The notes under the pieces are model-generated. The model saw only the letters and a program-made list of their open reading frames with translations, was not told where the DNA came from and did no database searches. Below, piece after piece: positions 1-8,117 of a stretch of DNA of 33,953 bases. Source of the DNA: an uncultured Dorea sp. Its GTDB lineage: Bacteria > Bacillota > Clostridia > Lachnospirales > Lachnospiraceae. The stretch covers positions 1 to 33,953 of the forward strand of contig CAKRCL010000014.1 of NCBI GenBank assembly GCA_934307335.1, written 5' to 3'. Numbering within the stretch: the stretch's first letter is position 1; the number at the start of each line of letters is the position of its first letter. The position numbers were made by a program, and so were the translations under genes.

Positions 1-72
1 AGGTGCGCAGTAGAAGTATGTCATGCAATTGCATGACGCGCACCTCGCAGCAAGAATGCCGAGGCATTCTTG
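1..72. repeat. Nested palindromes / REP-like hairpin cluster at window edge
   Basis: AGGTGCGC (1-8) pairs with GCGCACCT (38-45) and encloses the perfect 18-bp palindrome GTCATGCAATTGCATGAC (20-37). A second hairpin follows at once, CAAGAATGCC (51-60) with GGCATTCTTG (63-72) around a 2-nt loop. No T-run follows either one, so an ordinary terminator is less likely than a dispersed intergenic repeat. The element may extend beyond the left edge. That it belongs to a dispersed family is inferred. Confidence 0.55.
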
Positions 73-106
73 AATTATACACAAAAGTAATTGAAAGGTA
101 TATTTT

Positions 107-970
107 ATGAGACGAAAAGACAGAGAAATTACAGATAAACAGGACATATTAGAAGTAATGAGAAAATGTGATGTGTGCAGGATAGCACTTCACGATGGAG
201 ATTATCCATACATCGTTCCGCTTAACTTTGGACTCCAGGTAGAAGATGATATGCCGATGCTTTATTTTCACGGGGCACTGGAAGGAAAAAAATACGAGTT
301 AATAGAGAAAGACAACCGGGCATCTTTCGAAATGGACTGTGGACATCAGTTGATTCTGGATAAAGATCAGGGAAACTGCGCCATGGAGTATGAAAGTGTA
401 ATTGGTCAGGGATATATCGAGATGCTTAACGAAGAAGAAAAGTACGAGGCATTAAGGATATTAATGAAGCAGTACCGGAGAGAAGATTTTCCGTTCAATG
501 AAAAAGTGATTCCAATGACAGCGGTATTTCGCCTCAGGGTAGTATCCATGACCGGAAAAAGAAGGACGAAGAAGAGCAATAAATTGAAAATATATGCCAT
601 GAATGCTATCGATAATGCCTATGCACCATATTCTGATTTTAAAGTCGGAGCATGCGTTGAACTGGCAGATGGTCAGTATATAACCGGCTCCAATGTCGAA
701 AATGCGTCATACGGACTGTCAAATTGTGCAGAAAGAAGCGCCATCTTTGCAGCATATTCCAGAGGCTATCGGAAAGAAGACATCAAAGCCATGGCAATCA
801 CTACCCATGCAGAAAAACTCACCATGCCATGCGGAGCCTGCCGACAGGTATTAAGCGAACTCCTCCTGCCGGACACACCGATTCTCATCGCCAACGACAA
901 AGAAGAAAAAATCCTCACCATGCGCGAACTCTTACCTTACAGCTTCGGAGAAGATGACCTAAAAAAATAA
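107..970 (+). CDS. Nitroreductase-type (PPOX/NimA-like) flavin protein fused to cytidine deaminase
   Basis: A single 287-residue frame carries two unrelated enzymes. Residues about 1-150 resemble the NimA-like pyridoxamine 5'-phosphate oxidase family, an FMN-binding split barrel: the RKDREITD start, the IVPLNFG segment, and the MTGKRR motif that normally lies near that family's C-terminus. Residues about 160-287 form a complete zinc cytidine deaminase, with NAYAPYSDFKVGA, NVENASYG, the catalytic CAER motif and the PCGACRQ zinc-ligand pair, ending in ELLP. Cytidine deaminase turns (deoxy)cytidine into (deoxy)uridine for pyrimidine salvage; the substrate of the flavin half is unknown. The start ATG follows AAAGG with about 8 nt spacing. 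No internal start with a good ribosome site precedes the deaminase half, so a true fusion is likely. It appears to stand alone, with hairpin repeats on both sides. Confidence 0.85.
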   Translation: MRRKDREITDKQDILEVMRKCDVCRIALHDGDYPYIVPLNFGLQVEDDMPMLYFHGALEGKKYELIEKDNRASFEMDCGHQLILDKDQGNCAMEYESVIGQGYIEMLNEEEKYEALRILMKQYRREDFPFNEKVIPMTAVFRLRVVSMTGKRRTKKSNKLKIYAMNAIDNAYAPYSDFKVGACVELADGQYITGSNVENASYGLSNCAERSAIFAAYSRGYRKEDIKAMAITTHAEKLTMPCGACRQVLSELLLPDTPILIANDKEEKILTMRELLPYSFGEDDLKK

Positions 971-1067
971 TTAATAACTTGATTTTCCTTTCTGGATTCA
1001 GAATTATATCGAATTACATCTTGCTTTTCAATGAGTAAAATATAATTTAACGTAGTGGATAATAAAA

Positions 1068-1210
1068 AAGCCGTCTGCCATCGCTATGCGACTTGAGTAT
1101 AATGGAGATAAGACACATGTAATCATGGAAGCTTATGCTGAACATGATTACAGTTTTAAGTGGCTTATCGAAATGTTATATACTCGGAGCATAGCGATGG
1201 CAGACGGCTT
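1068..1210. repeat. 143-bp foldback element with 22-bp perfect terminal inverted repeats
   Basis: The segment at 1068-1089 (beginning AAGCCGTCTGCC) is repeated exactly in reverse complement at 1189-1210. Inside are further inverted arms, TGTAATCATG (1118-1127) and CATGATTACA (1143-1152), plus looser GAGTATA/TATACTC pairing. It lies between two convergent genes. Read on the minus strand, the outer stem is followed by a run of T, so it could terminate the paaK operon. No target-site duplication and no transposase frame are visible. It may be a MITE-like relic or a long-range terminator; the sequence does not decide between them. Confidence 0.6.
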
Positions 1211-1237
1211 ATATATTATGACGTGACAAATTATATT

Positions 1238-2473
1238 TTATTCATATCTCTCATCAATCACACGTTTCGTCTTCTTCTCACTTCTCGGAAGCAGTCCGAT
1301 TTCAACGACTTTTACAAGTGGTGTGAATCCGATGCGGCTCTTAACTACGGAAGCAATTCGTTTGCTCAGATCCTGGAAGTCTACGGTTCCATTTGTCTCA
1401 ACATAGATACGCATGGTATCTTTTCCATCCAGATGTGAGATACGAATCTGATATTCGCTGGAAACTTCAGAGAATTCTTTCAGAATCTCCTCAATCTGAC
1501 TTGGGAATACATTGACACCTTTAATCTTCATCATGTCATCAGTACGTCCCATGATTGTATCAAGACGTGGGAATTTGCTTCCACAAGGGCATTCTCCTGG
1601 AATGATACGTGACAGGTCATGAGTACGGTAACGGATCAGAGGTGCACCTTCTTTTACAAGAGTCGTGATGACGATTTCACCAAGTTCTCCGTCCGGCAGG
1701 ACTTTTCCAGTTACCGGATCAATGATTTCAATGTAAATGTAATCGTCCCAGTAATGCATACCACAGTCATGTGAGCAGCTGATTCCGATTCCTGGACCGT
1801 AAATCTCAGTCAGACCGTAGATATCGTAGATCTCAATTCCAAGCTCTCTCTTGATGCGGTTTCTCATTTTTTCACCCCAACGCTCGGAGCCAATGATTCC
1901 TTTTTTTAAGTGAATCTTATCTTTAATTTCACGTTTCTCAATTTCCTCTGCCAGAAGAAGTGCATAGGAAGAAGTGGAGCCAAGAACAGTTGTCTTCATA
2001 TCCATCATCATCTGAAGCTGTTTGTCGGTATTTCCAGGTCCCATAGGAACGACCATAGCGCCCAGTTTTTCAGCGCCGGCCTGAAAACCGATTCCGGCAG
2101 TCCACAGTCCATATCCCGGTGTGATCTGAATACGATCCATGTTCGTCATGCCTGCCATTTCGTAGCAGCGCTTGAACATGATTGCCCAGTCATCCACATC
2201 TTTTGCTGTATATGGAATAATGACCGGAAGCCCGGTTGTTCCGGAAGAAGAGTGGATTCGAACAATTTGCTCCTCTGGTGCAGTCATCAGTCCGAGAGGA
2301 TAAGCATTTCTTAAGTCGTTCTTCTCGGAAAATGGAAGCTTTTCAAAATCTTGGACAGAAGTAATACTGGTGACGCCGGCCTCTTTTAATTTTTTTCCAT
2401 AAAAGTTATCGGCTTTTAATAGTGCCTGAATCTGCTGGTTGACTTGTGCAATTTGCGTTTTTGAAATTTGCAT
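1238..2473 (-). CDS. paaK: Phenylacetate/aryl-acetate--CoA ligase
   Basis: This 411-residue member of the adenylate-forming PaaK family interconverts an arylacetate (phenylacetate or indoleacetate), ATP and CoA with aryl-acetyl-CoA. The adenylation signature SSSGTTGLP is at residues 75-83. YGLTEIYGPG, the YRTHDLSRI stretch and a GRTDDMMKIKGVNVFPSQIE C-terminal hinge region are all present. AAAGGAAC stands about 9 nt upstream of the ATG. It is the last gene of iorA-iorB-paaK. This neighbourhood is typical of anaerobes that ferment aromatic amino acids, where the ligase may use the aryl-acetyl-CoA made by IorAB to release the acid or may activate imported acid. The direction and the exact aryl group are inferred. 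Confidence 0.92.
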   Translation of the reverse strand: MQISKTQIAQVNQQIQALLKADNFYGKKLKEAGVTSITSVQDFEKLPFSEKNDLRNAYPLGLMTAPEEQIVRIHSSSGTTGLPVIIPYTAKDVDDWAIMFKRCYEMAGMTNMDRIQITPGYGLWTAGIGFQAGAEKLGAMVVPMGPGNTDKQLQMMMDMKTTVLGSTSSYALLLAEEIEKREIKDKIHLKKGIIGSERWGEKMRNRIKRELGIEIYDIYGLTEIYGPGIGISCSHDCGMHYWDDYIYIEIIDPVTGKVLPDGELGEIVITTLVKEGAPLIRYRTHDLSRIIPGECPCGSKFPRLDTIMGRTDDMMKIKGVNVFPSQIEEILKEFSEVSSEYQIRISHLDGKDTMRIYVETNGTVDFQDLSKRIASVVKSRIGFTPLVKVVEIGLLPRSEKKTKRVIDERYE

Positions 2474-2515
2474 AGTAATAGTTCCTTTCTAAGTTGTATA
2501 TACATGTTCCAAAGT

Positions 2516-3148
2516 TTAGAAGGAGTAGCGCAGTGCTTTTAAATTCATTTCATGGAATTTCTCCGGCAAGGTCTTTTTCATTACTTCTTCTATTTCCTCA
2601 AGGGAAAAATCTAAAACTCCGGTGCGGATAGCTGCACCTAAAAGTACCATATTCAATACTTTCTGAGAACCGATTTCCCGGCAGATAGTATCTGCATCAA
2701 TAAGAGTCAGATTTTCCACATGTTTCTTCAGGTAATCGATCATCGGAGGTGCGTCGTAGGAAGAGCCGCTTAGTGTTGCGGTAACTGGTTTGATCGCGTG
2801 GGTACTGACGACAACCTGCCCATGTTCTTTCAGGTAAGGCAGCATTCGTACCGTCTCTCCAGGTTCAAAGCCAATAATAAGATCGGCAGTTCCGGTTTTG
2901 ATCATCGGGGAATATAGATTTTTTCCCATACGCAAATGACTGAAAACGCTGCCGCCGCGTTGTGCCATACCGATGGTTTCAGCACTCATGACCGGAATGT
3001 CTTTGCTCATAGCTGCTGCTGCAAGGAGCTTGGAGGCAAGGACAGTTCCCTGCCCGCCGACACCACATAGAACAATATTTTTGTTTGTTGCGATATCGGA
3101 AGTGTTTATAACATTTGCTGTAGTTGTATTATTTACGATATTATTCAT
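2516..3148 (-). CDS. iorB: Indolepyruvate:ferredoxin oxidoreductase, beta subunit
   Basis: The gamma-type catalytic domain of 2-oxoacid:ferredoxin oxidoreductases is present: VLCGVGGQGTVLASKLLAAA near the N-terminus, then SAETIGMAQRGGSVFSHLRMG, the hallmark of this subunit. The protein has 210 residues. The ATG at 3148 is chosen because AGGAGGTG precedes it. It overlaps the end of iorA by 8 nt, pointing to translational coupling. A longer frame reaches 3244 but would lie deep inside iorA without a ribosome site. With IorA the protein decarboxylates indolepyruvate and related aryl-pyruvates to aryl-acetyl-CoA, reducing ferredoxin in the cytoplasm. Confidence 0.93.
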   Translation of the reverse strand: MNNIVNNTTTANVINTSDIATNKNIVLCGVGGQGTVLASKLLAAAAMSKDIPVMSAETIGMAQRGGSVFSHLRMGKNLYSPMIKTGTADLIIGFEPGETVRMLPYLKEHGQVVVSTHAIKPVTATLSGSSYDAPPMIDYLKKHVENLTLIDADTICREIGSQKVLNMVLLGAAIRTGVLDFSLEEIEEVMKKTLPEKFHEMNLKALRYSF

Positions 3149-4964
3149 GATCGTCACCTCCTGCAATTGCACAGACCGGGCACACCTGGCTGCAAAGATG
3201 ACAGCCGGTACACATAGAAGCGTCAATGCAGACTTTTCCATCATTCATCACAATCGCCGGACAGCCCAGCTCACGGATACATTTTTTACAGCCGATACAG
3301 GAATCCTGATCGACATGAAGCGGAGCTTTTGGCTTGGTAACGGCAATACAAGGTGCTTTGAAAATAATTGCTCTTACGCCGGATTTTTCTGCCATGCGTT
3401 TAACACAAGAAACAGAAGCTTCCAGTTCCAGAGGATTGATGGTTTCGATCTCGGTGACACCAATTCCTCGCAGTACCTGTTCAATATTGATTTTCTGGAC
3501 AATTTCTCCCATGACAGTCCGTCCGGTACCAGGATGCGGCTGGTGGCCGGTCATGGCAGTTGTGGAGTTATCCAGTACCACGAGAATCATATTTGCCTGG
3601 TTGTATACTGCATTTACCACGCCTGTAATTGCAGAGGCGAAAAATGTGGAATCGCCCACGAATGCAAAGCAGGTGGTATCGGGTTCTACTTTTTCTACGC
3701 CCTGTGCAATATTGAGTCCGGCGCCCATGCAAAGACAAGTATCGACCATGTCAAGTGGCATGGCATTTCCAAGTGTGTAACAGCCGATATCACCGCAGAA
3801 AATCGTTTTCTTACCTTTCATGGCAGTTTTGACTGCGTAGAAAGAAGCCCGGTGCGGACAGCCGGCACACAGAACCGGAGGACGTACAGGCAGAGCCGGA
3901 GGCTCTGGAAGTTCCTGTGTTTTTGGCATGTCTAATCCAAGAAATGTATGGATATAATTAGAAACGCTGTCTCGTGTATTTTCTCCGGCACAGGCAGTAT
4001 CACCGCTCAGCTTGCCGATGATCTTCGTACTCAAATGATATTTTCCGCAAATATAAGTTAATTCACGTTCGATGACTGGGTCTAATTCTTCCAGACAGAG
4101 CACTTCATCGAGACCTGTCAGGAATTCAACTGCCAGCTTCTCAGGAAACGGGTGTGGTGTGGAGACTTTCAGATGGCGTACCATACCAGTCTCTTTTAAC
4201 GTCTCCATAGCGTATGTATAGCTGATTCCTCCGGAAGCAATGCCTTTTTTTGAGTCGGCATATTTTTCACATGCCGGAATCAGTTTATTTTTTTCATAAG
4301 AAGAAAAAACATCGGAAAGCTCTTTGTTCCTGGCTTCAATTTTCTGATGATTCATAAAAGACAGTTTCGGGAAAATGACCCAGCGCTTGGAATCCTTGAT
4401 AAAGCCTTCCGGTTTGTTGTGGCAGTATTCAGATTCATCCTTGATATCGATGGTTGCATAGCCATGACAGACTCTTGTGGTCGGACGGAGGAATACCGGT
4501 GTTTTATATTTTTCGGAGTATTCAAATGCTTCCTGAATCATCTCATAAGCTTCCTGGGCGGAAGAAGGGTCGAAACAAGGGAGTTTTGAAAATCTGGAAA
4601 AATGCCTCGTATCCTGCTCAGTTTGAGAAGAAATCGGGCCCGGATCATCGGCAACAAGAATGACCATCCCACCTTTAACACCTACATATTCCAAACTCAT
4701 AAGTGGGTCAGATGCAACATTTAATCCGACCTGCTTCATAGTGACGAGAGAACGCGCTCCGGCGTAAGCAGCACCGGCAGCCAGTTCCATAGCGGCTTTT
4801 TCATTGACAGACCATTCTACATAGACATCATCCGGGCGGTATTTTGCGACCGTCTCAAGAACCTCGGTAGAAGGTGTTCCAGGGTAACCTGCGACCACAT
4901 TTACACCGGCAGCTACAGCACCGAGCGCGATGGCGGCATTACCCATTAAGAATTCTTTATGCAT
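3141..4964 (-). CDS. iorA: Indolepyruvate:ferredoxin oxidoreductase, alpha subunit
   Basis: A full-length 607-residue large subunit. The N-terminal pyrimidine-binding region contains GYPGTPSTEVLE. The thiamine diphosphate domain contains CGDIGCYTLG and GDSTFFASAITGVVNAVYNQ followed by VLDNSTTAMTGHQPHPG. The C-terminus carries two 4Fe-4S motifs, CIGCKKCIRELGCP and CTGCHLCSQVCPVC, at about residues 556-598. It oxidatively decarboxylates aryl-pyruvates formed by transamination of Trp, Phe and Tyr, passing electrons to ferredoxin. GAGGTG precedes the ATG. It is the first gene of a three-gene operon, with a good minus-strand promoter at 5053-5081. Confidence 0.95.
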   Translation of the reverse strand: MHKEFLMGNAAIALGAVAAGVNVVAGYPGTPSTEVLETVAKYRPDDVYVEWSVNEKAAMELAAGAAYAGARSLVTMKQVGLNVASDPLMSLEYVGVKGGMVILVADDPGPISSQTEQDTRHFSRFSKLPCFDPSSAQEAYEMIQEAFEYSEKYKTPVFLRPTTRVCHGYATIDIKDESEYCHNKPEGFIKDSKRWVIFPKLSFMNHQKIEARNKELSDVFSSYEKNKLIPACEKYADSKKGIASGGISYTYAMETLKETGMVRHLKVSTPHPFPEKLAVEFLTGLDEVLCLEELDPVIERELTYICGKYHLSTKIIGKLSGDTACAGENTRDSVSNYIHTFLGLDMPKTQELPEPPALPVRPPVLCAGCPHRASFYAVKTAMKGKKTIFCGDIGCYTLGNAMPLDMVDTCLCMGAGLNIAQGVEKVEPDTTCFAFVGDSTFFASAITGVVNAVYNQANMILVVLDNSTTAMTGHQPHPGTGRTVMGEIVQKINIEQVLRGIGVTEIETINPLELEASVSCVKRMAEKSGVRAIIFKAPCIAVTKPKAPLHVDQDSCIGCKKCIRELGCPAIVMNDGKVCIDASMCTGCHLCSQVCPVCAIAGGDDHE

Positions 4965-5052
4965 AAATTCACCTCATAATATTTTTATAGGTATGATTGC
5001 AATGGGATTATGAAAACAGACGAACCTCATAGCAATCGAAACATATAAAAAC

Positions 5053-5081
5053 AGTATAGTACGTTAAAGCGAGAAATTCAA
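5053..5081 (-). promoter_or_regulatory. Predicted sigma-A promoter for iorA-iorB-paaK
   Basis: On the minus strand TTGAAT (5076-5081) is separated by 17 nt from TATACT (5053-5058). The predicted transcript starts about 80 nt upstream of the iorA ATG. Confidence 0.65.
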
Positions 5082-5087
5082 TTGTAG

Positions 5088-5105
5088 AATCTTTAGAAAA
5101 TCTTT
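5088..5105 (+). promoter_or_regulatory. Phased direct repeat, candidate response-regulator box
   Basis: AATCTTT occurs at 5088-5094 and again at 5099-5105, an 11-nt phase typical of OmpR-family dimer sites. It lies between the divergent iorA promoter and the two-component operon. The rest of the 4965-5238 gap is AT-rich and shows no gene or hairpin that I can support. Function is inferred only from spacing and position. Confidence 0.3.
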
Positions 5106-5238
5106 CGAATTTCTGCATGCTGTTTTTTAAGATTACATTTTATGCTATTTACAACATAAAAAGAAAAGAACTTATGAAGTATAAACATAAGAAAACATTT
5201 TAAAGTTAAAAAAGAAAAGCAAAAAGGAGGTGCCGGAT

Positions 5239-5289
5239 ATGGTATACTTGGAAAGGCAGCAAAAGTATGGGAAAGTGAGAGGTATATAA
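5239..5289 (+). promoter_or_regulatory. Leader mini-ORF (16 codons) or extended -10 promoter upstream of the response regulator
   Basis: AAAGGAGGTG stands 5-6 nt before ATG at 5239, which opens a 16-codon frame (MVYLERQQKYGKVRGI) ending in TAA at 5287-5289, four bases before the response-regulator ATG. The regulator itself has only a weak ribosome site, so coupling is plausible. The same bases also spell TGGTATACT (5240-5248), an extended -10 element without a recognisable -35. If that promoter is used, the mini-ORF start would not be transcribed. The sequence does not decide between the two readings. Confidence 0.4.
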
Positions 5290-5293
5290 GAGT

Positions 5294-6001
5294 ATGGAAA
5301 TGAATCATGTGCTGATCGTTGAAGACGATAAGGAAATCCGAGAGGGTGTTGAAATATATTTGAAAAGTCAGGGATATGTAGTATTCCAGGCAGCAGACGG
5401 AGTAGAGGGACTGGAAGTAATTGAGAAGGAAGAAATCCATCTGGCAATTGTGGATGTGATGATGCCAAGAATGGACGGGATCCAGATGACGGTAAAACTT
5501 CGGGAAAAATACGATTTTCCGGTAATTTTTCTGTCTGCAAAATCAGAAGAAGTGGATAAGATCATGGGACTGAATATGGGAGCCGATGATTATGTGACAA
5601 AACCATTTACTCCTTTGGAGCTGCTTGCAAGAGTAAATTCACAGCTTCGCAGATACCGAAGATTTATGGAAAAATTAGGAGACAAAGAAAAGGTGCAGAA
5701 CATTCATGTTATTGGAGGTCTCGAATTAGATGAAGACCGTGTGGAAGTTCGTGTGGACGGGGAACTTGTAAAAGTGACACCGATGGAATATAAAATTTTA
5801 TTATTGTTAATGAAGAATCCTGGAAGGGTGTTCTCTGCGGATGAGATTTATGAACGTGTGTGGAATGAGCGCGCAGTCAATACTGACACGATCATGGTGC
5901 ATGTGCGGAATATCCGCGAGAAGATTGAGATCAACCCAAAGGAACCAAAATATTTGAAGGTGGTGTGGGGAGTTGGATACAAAATTGAAAAACAGGCATA
6001 A
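5294..6001 (+). CDS. OmpR/VanR-family response regulator
   Basis: 235 residues. The receiver domain (1-120) has the acidic pair ED-D near residues 10-12, phospho-acceptor Asp54 in AIVDVMMPRMDG, a switch Ser at 81 and Lys103 in VTKPF. A winged-helix DNA-binding domain (about 130-235) contains TPMEYKILLLLMKNPGRVFS and the recognition segment VNTDTIMVHVRNIREKIE. On phosphorylation by the sensor kinase encoded next it should bind DNA as a dimer and set transcription. The kinase frame overlaps its last codons, so the pair is translated together. Target genes are not evident; candidates are its own promoter region and the divergent ior operon. Confidence 0.93.
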   Translation: MEMNHVLIVEDDKEIREGVEIYLKSQGYVVFQAADGVEGLEVIEKEEIHLAIVDVMMPRMDGIQMTVKLREKYDFPVIFLSAKSEEVDKIMGLNMGADDYVTKPFTPLELLARVNSQLRRYRRFMEKLGDKEKVQNIHVIGGLELDEDRVEVRVDGELVKVTPMEYKILLLLMKNPGRVFSADEIYERVWNERAVNTDTIMVHVRNIREKIEINPKEPKYLKVVWGVGYKIEKQA

Positions 6002-8102
6002 ATTAGCTATATTTTTTATCATGATTACAATATTGATTCCGTCTTTGGCAATGATGACCGGGTATTTTAGCTGGTATCAGATAAAAACTGAGACGAAGAC
6101 AAAAGAATTTAAAAATGCAGAGAAATCGTCAGAGTTTCTGGGACATTTTCTGGAGAGCACCTATCTGCTCTATAATACAGAAAGTGGAAGAAAATACGCA
6201 GATGATGTTGAAAAATCTCTGTATGATTACTACAATGCAGAAATGTCAGAGTATTCACATTTTAATTCTTATCTGGACTATCGGGTGCTTGATGAAAATG
6301 GCGGTGATATTGAAAAAAGTACGGTCAGTTCAGGAAAGAATCTGACAGAAAGCAATCTAAAAGATTATGCTCTTGGAATGATTATTTCCTATGATGCAAA
6401 TGGGAAACCAAGTGTCAGCATTAAGCAAAGTGATTATGCAAAAGAACAGACAGTGACCATGCGAAAGCTCATCGGGAATTATTTTCAGGACAGCTGGATG
6501 TCTTATTGTGAAGTGACGATTTATCCTGATACGGATGAGGATTATGAGGAAGTATCCTTGCAGACACCGAAGAACCGAACATACTTGTTTGCAATGTCAA
6601 CGGAGAATCTGAAGGAGTATATCAATGATTATAAAATCGGGAATCCGGATTCGTATTACGCACCAGATGAAATGAATCATACAATTTTGTTGTGGATGCT
6701 GGTTGTAGCGGCTGCGGCATGGATATATCCTTGCTTCAAGACCTTTCAGACAGGAAATGAAAAAATCTTCCTTGCCCCGTTGGAGGTGACTGGAATCACA
6801 GTTCTTGTGCTGATTGAAGTCTTGATGAATTACAGCGGAGCTTTGTTAAGCCGGACGAAAGGCTATCCGGATTTCTTAGACTGGATGGTGTGGCTCGGAA
6901 CATTTGCAGCCACATACTGGATCGCAGCGAGCCTTAGAAGAGTCATACCGCTGGGAATAAAAGGATACTTGAAACAGCAGACCGTGGTCGGACGCCACTG
7001 GGAGAAAATCAAAACGATAGGGAGCAACGGAGAAGATACTGCAAAATCCCTTGGAAAAAGATTTAAAGCATTTATTGCAAAAGTATGGAAATCACTGCAG
7101 GAAGTAGACTTGACAGATAAGAGCAACAAAATTTTACTCAGAATCGTTATTTGCAACTTTGCTGTATTATTTTTAGTATGTCTCTTCTGGGACTATCGCA
7201 TGCAGGCACTTGTCATATATTCCGTTATATTATTCTTCATTTTGCGAAAATATTACAAAGATATAAAGCGAAAATACGCCAGACTTTTAGAAGCAACCGG
7301 AGAATTGGCAAAAGGCAACATGAATGTGGAAATCAAGGAAGATCTTGGCATGTTCAATCCATTTAAACCAGAGATTGAAAAGATTCAGGAAGGCTACAAA
7401 AAAGCAGTGGAAGAGGAAATAAAAAGCCAGCGTATGAAGACAGAACTCATTACAAATGTGTCCCACGATCTGAAAACGCCACTGACAGCGATCATTACTT
7501 ATGTTAATCTTCTGAAAGATGAAAAAGACGAAGAGAAAAAGAAAGAGTATGTCGATGTACTGGAACGGAAATCCATGCGCCTGAAAGTATTAATTGAAGA
7601 TTTGTTCGATATCAGTAAGGCAAGCAGTAAAAATGTGACGTTAAATCTGGCAGACGTTGATGTTGTGAACCTGTTCAAACAGGTGAAGCTGGAACTGGAT
7701 GAAAAGATTGAAAAAGCAGATCTGGAATTCAAATGTAATTATCCGGAAGAAAAGATGACGGCTGTTCTGGATGGACAAAAGACCTACCGGATCTTTGAAA
7801 ACCTGATCGTGAACGTCACAAAATACGCAATGCCACATACAAGGGTATTTGTGGATATTTTCAGAGAAGAAAATGAAATTGTAGTACAGATGAAAAATGT
7901 ATCGAAAGATGAATTGACATTCAACCCTCAGGAGATTACCGAGCGTTTTGTACGCGGTGATGAATCCAGAAATTCCGAGGGCTCCGGTCTGGGACTTGCA
8001 ATCGTAAGAAGCTTTACAGAATTGCAAGGTGGACACTTCCATGTTGAGACAGAGGCAGATTTGTTTAAAGCAGAGATCCGGTGGCCGTGGAAAAATAAAT
8101 AA
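5973..8102 (+). CDS. Multi-spanning membrane sensor histidine kinase
   Basis: 709 residues if started at TTG 5973, which has AAGGTGG about 9 nt upstream; TTG 5985 is an alternative. Both overlap the response regulator. One membrane segment (about 11-33) precedes an extracytoplasmic sensor region of about 200 residues. Five further hydrophobic segments follow (about 237-254, 268-290, 301-320, 387-404, 409-424). A HAMP-like linker (ATGELAKGNMNVEI) precedes the HisKA motif NVSHDLKTPLTAI with His498. The ATPase domain has an N-box-like NLIVNVTKYA, in which the usual Asn-Ala pair is altered, and GSGLGLAIV near residue 670. The large N-terminal half is unlike compact VanS kinases and its ligand is unknown. 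Transcription probably ends in the hairpin repeat just downstream. Confidence 0.9.
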   Translation: MDTKLKNRHKLAIFFIMITILIPSLAMMTGYFSWYQIKTETKTKEFKNAEKSSEFLGHFLESTYLLYNTESGRKYADDVEKSLYDYYNAEMSEYSHFNSYLDYRVLDENGGDIEKSTVSSGKNLTESNLKDYALGMIISYDANGKPSVSIKQSDYAKEQTVTMRKLIGNYFQDSWMSYCEVTIYPDTDEDYEEVSLQTPKNRTYLFAMSTENLKEYINDYKIGNPDSYYAPDEMNHTILLWMLVVAAAAWIYPCFKTFQTGNEKIFLAPLEVTGITVLVLIEVLMNYSGALLSRTKGYPDFLDWMVWLGTFAATYWIAASLRRVIPLGIKGYLKQQTVVGRHWEKIKTIGSNGEDTAKSLGKRFKAFIAKVWKSLQEVDLTDKSNKILLRIVICNFAVLFLVCLFWDYRMQALVIYSVILFFILRKYYKDIKRKYARLLEATGELAKGNMNVEIKEDLGMFNPFKPEIEKIQEGYKKAVEEEIKSQRMKTELITNVSHDLKTPLTAIITYVNLLKDEKDEEKKKEYVDVLERKSMRLKVLIEDLFDISKASSKNVTLNLADVDVVNLFKQVKLELDEKIEKADLEFKCNYPEEKMTAVLDGQKTYRIFENLIVNVTKYAMPHTRVFVDIFREENEIVVQMKNVSKDELTFNPQEITERFVRGDESRNSEGSGLGLAIVRSFTELQGGHFHVETEADLFKAEIRWPWKNK

Positions 8103-8117
8103 GAGAATTAATACAAT

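Noticed and set aside
1160..1438. Plus-strand frame starting inside the foldback element
   Set aside because: It runs antisense into paaK and gains its start from the repeat; no ribosome site and no family resemblance.
2973..3935. Long plus-strand open frame antisense to iorA/iorB
   Set aside because: It is a mirror frame of well-supported minus-strand genes, with no ribosome site and no recognisable domain.
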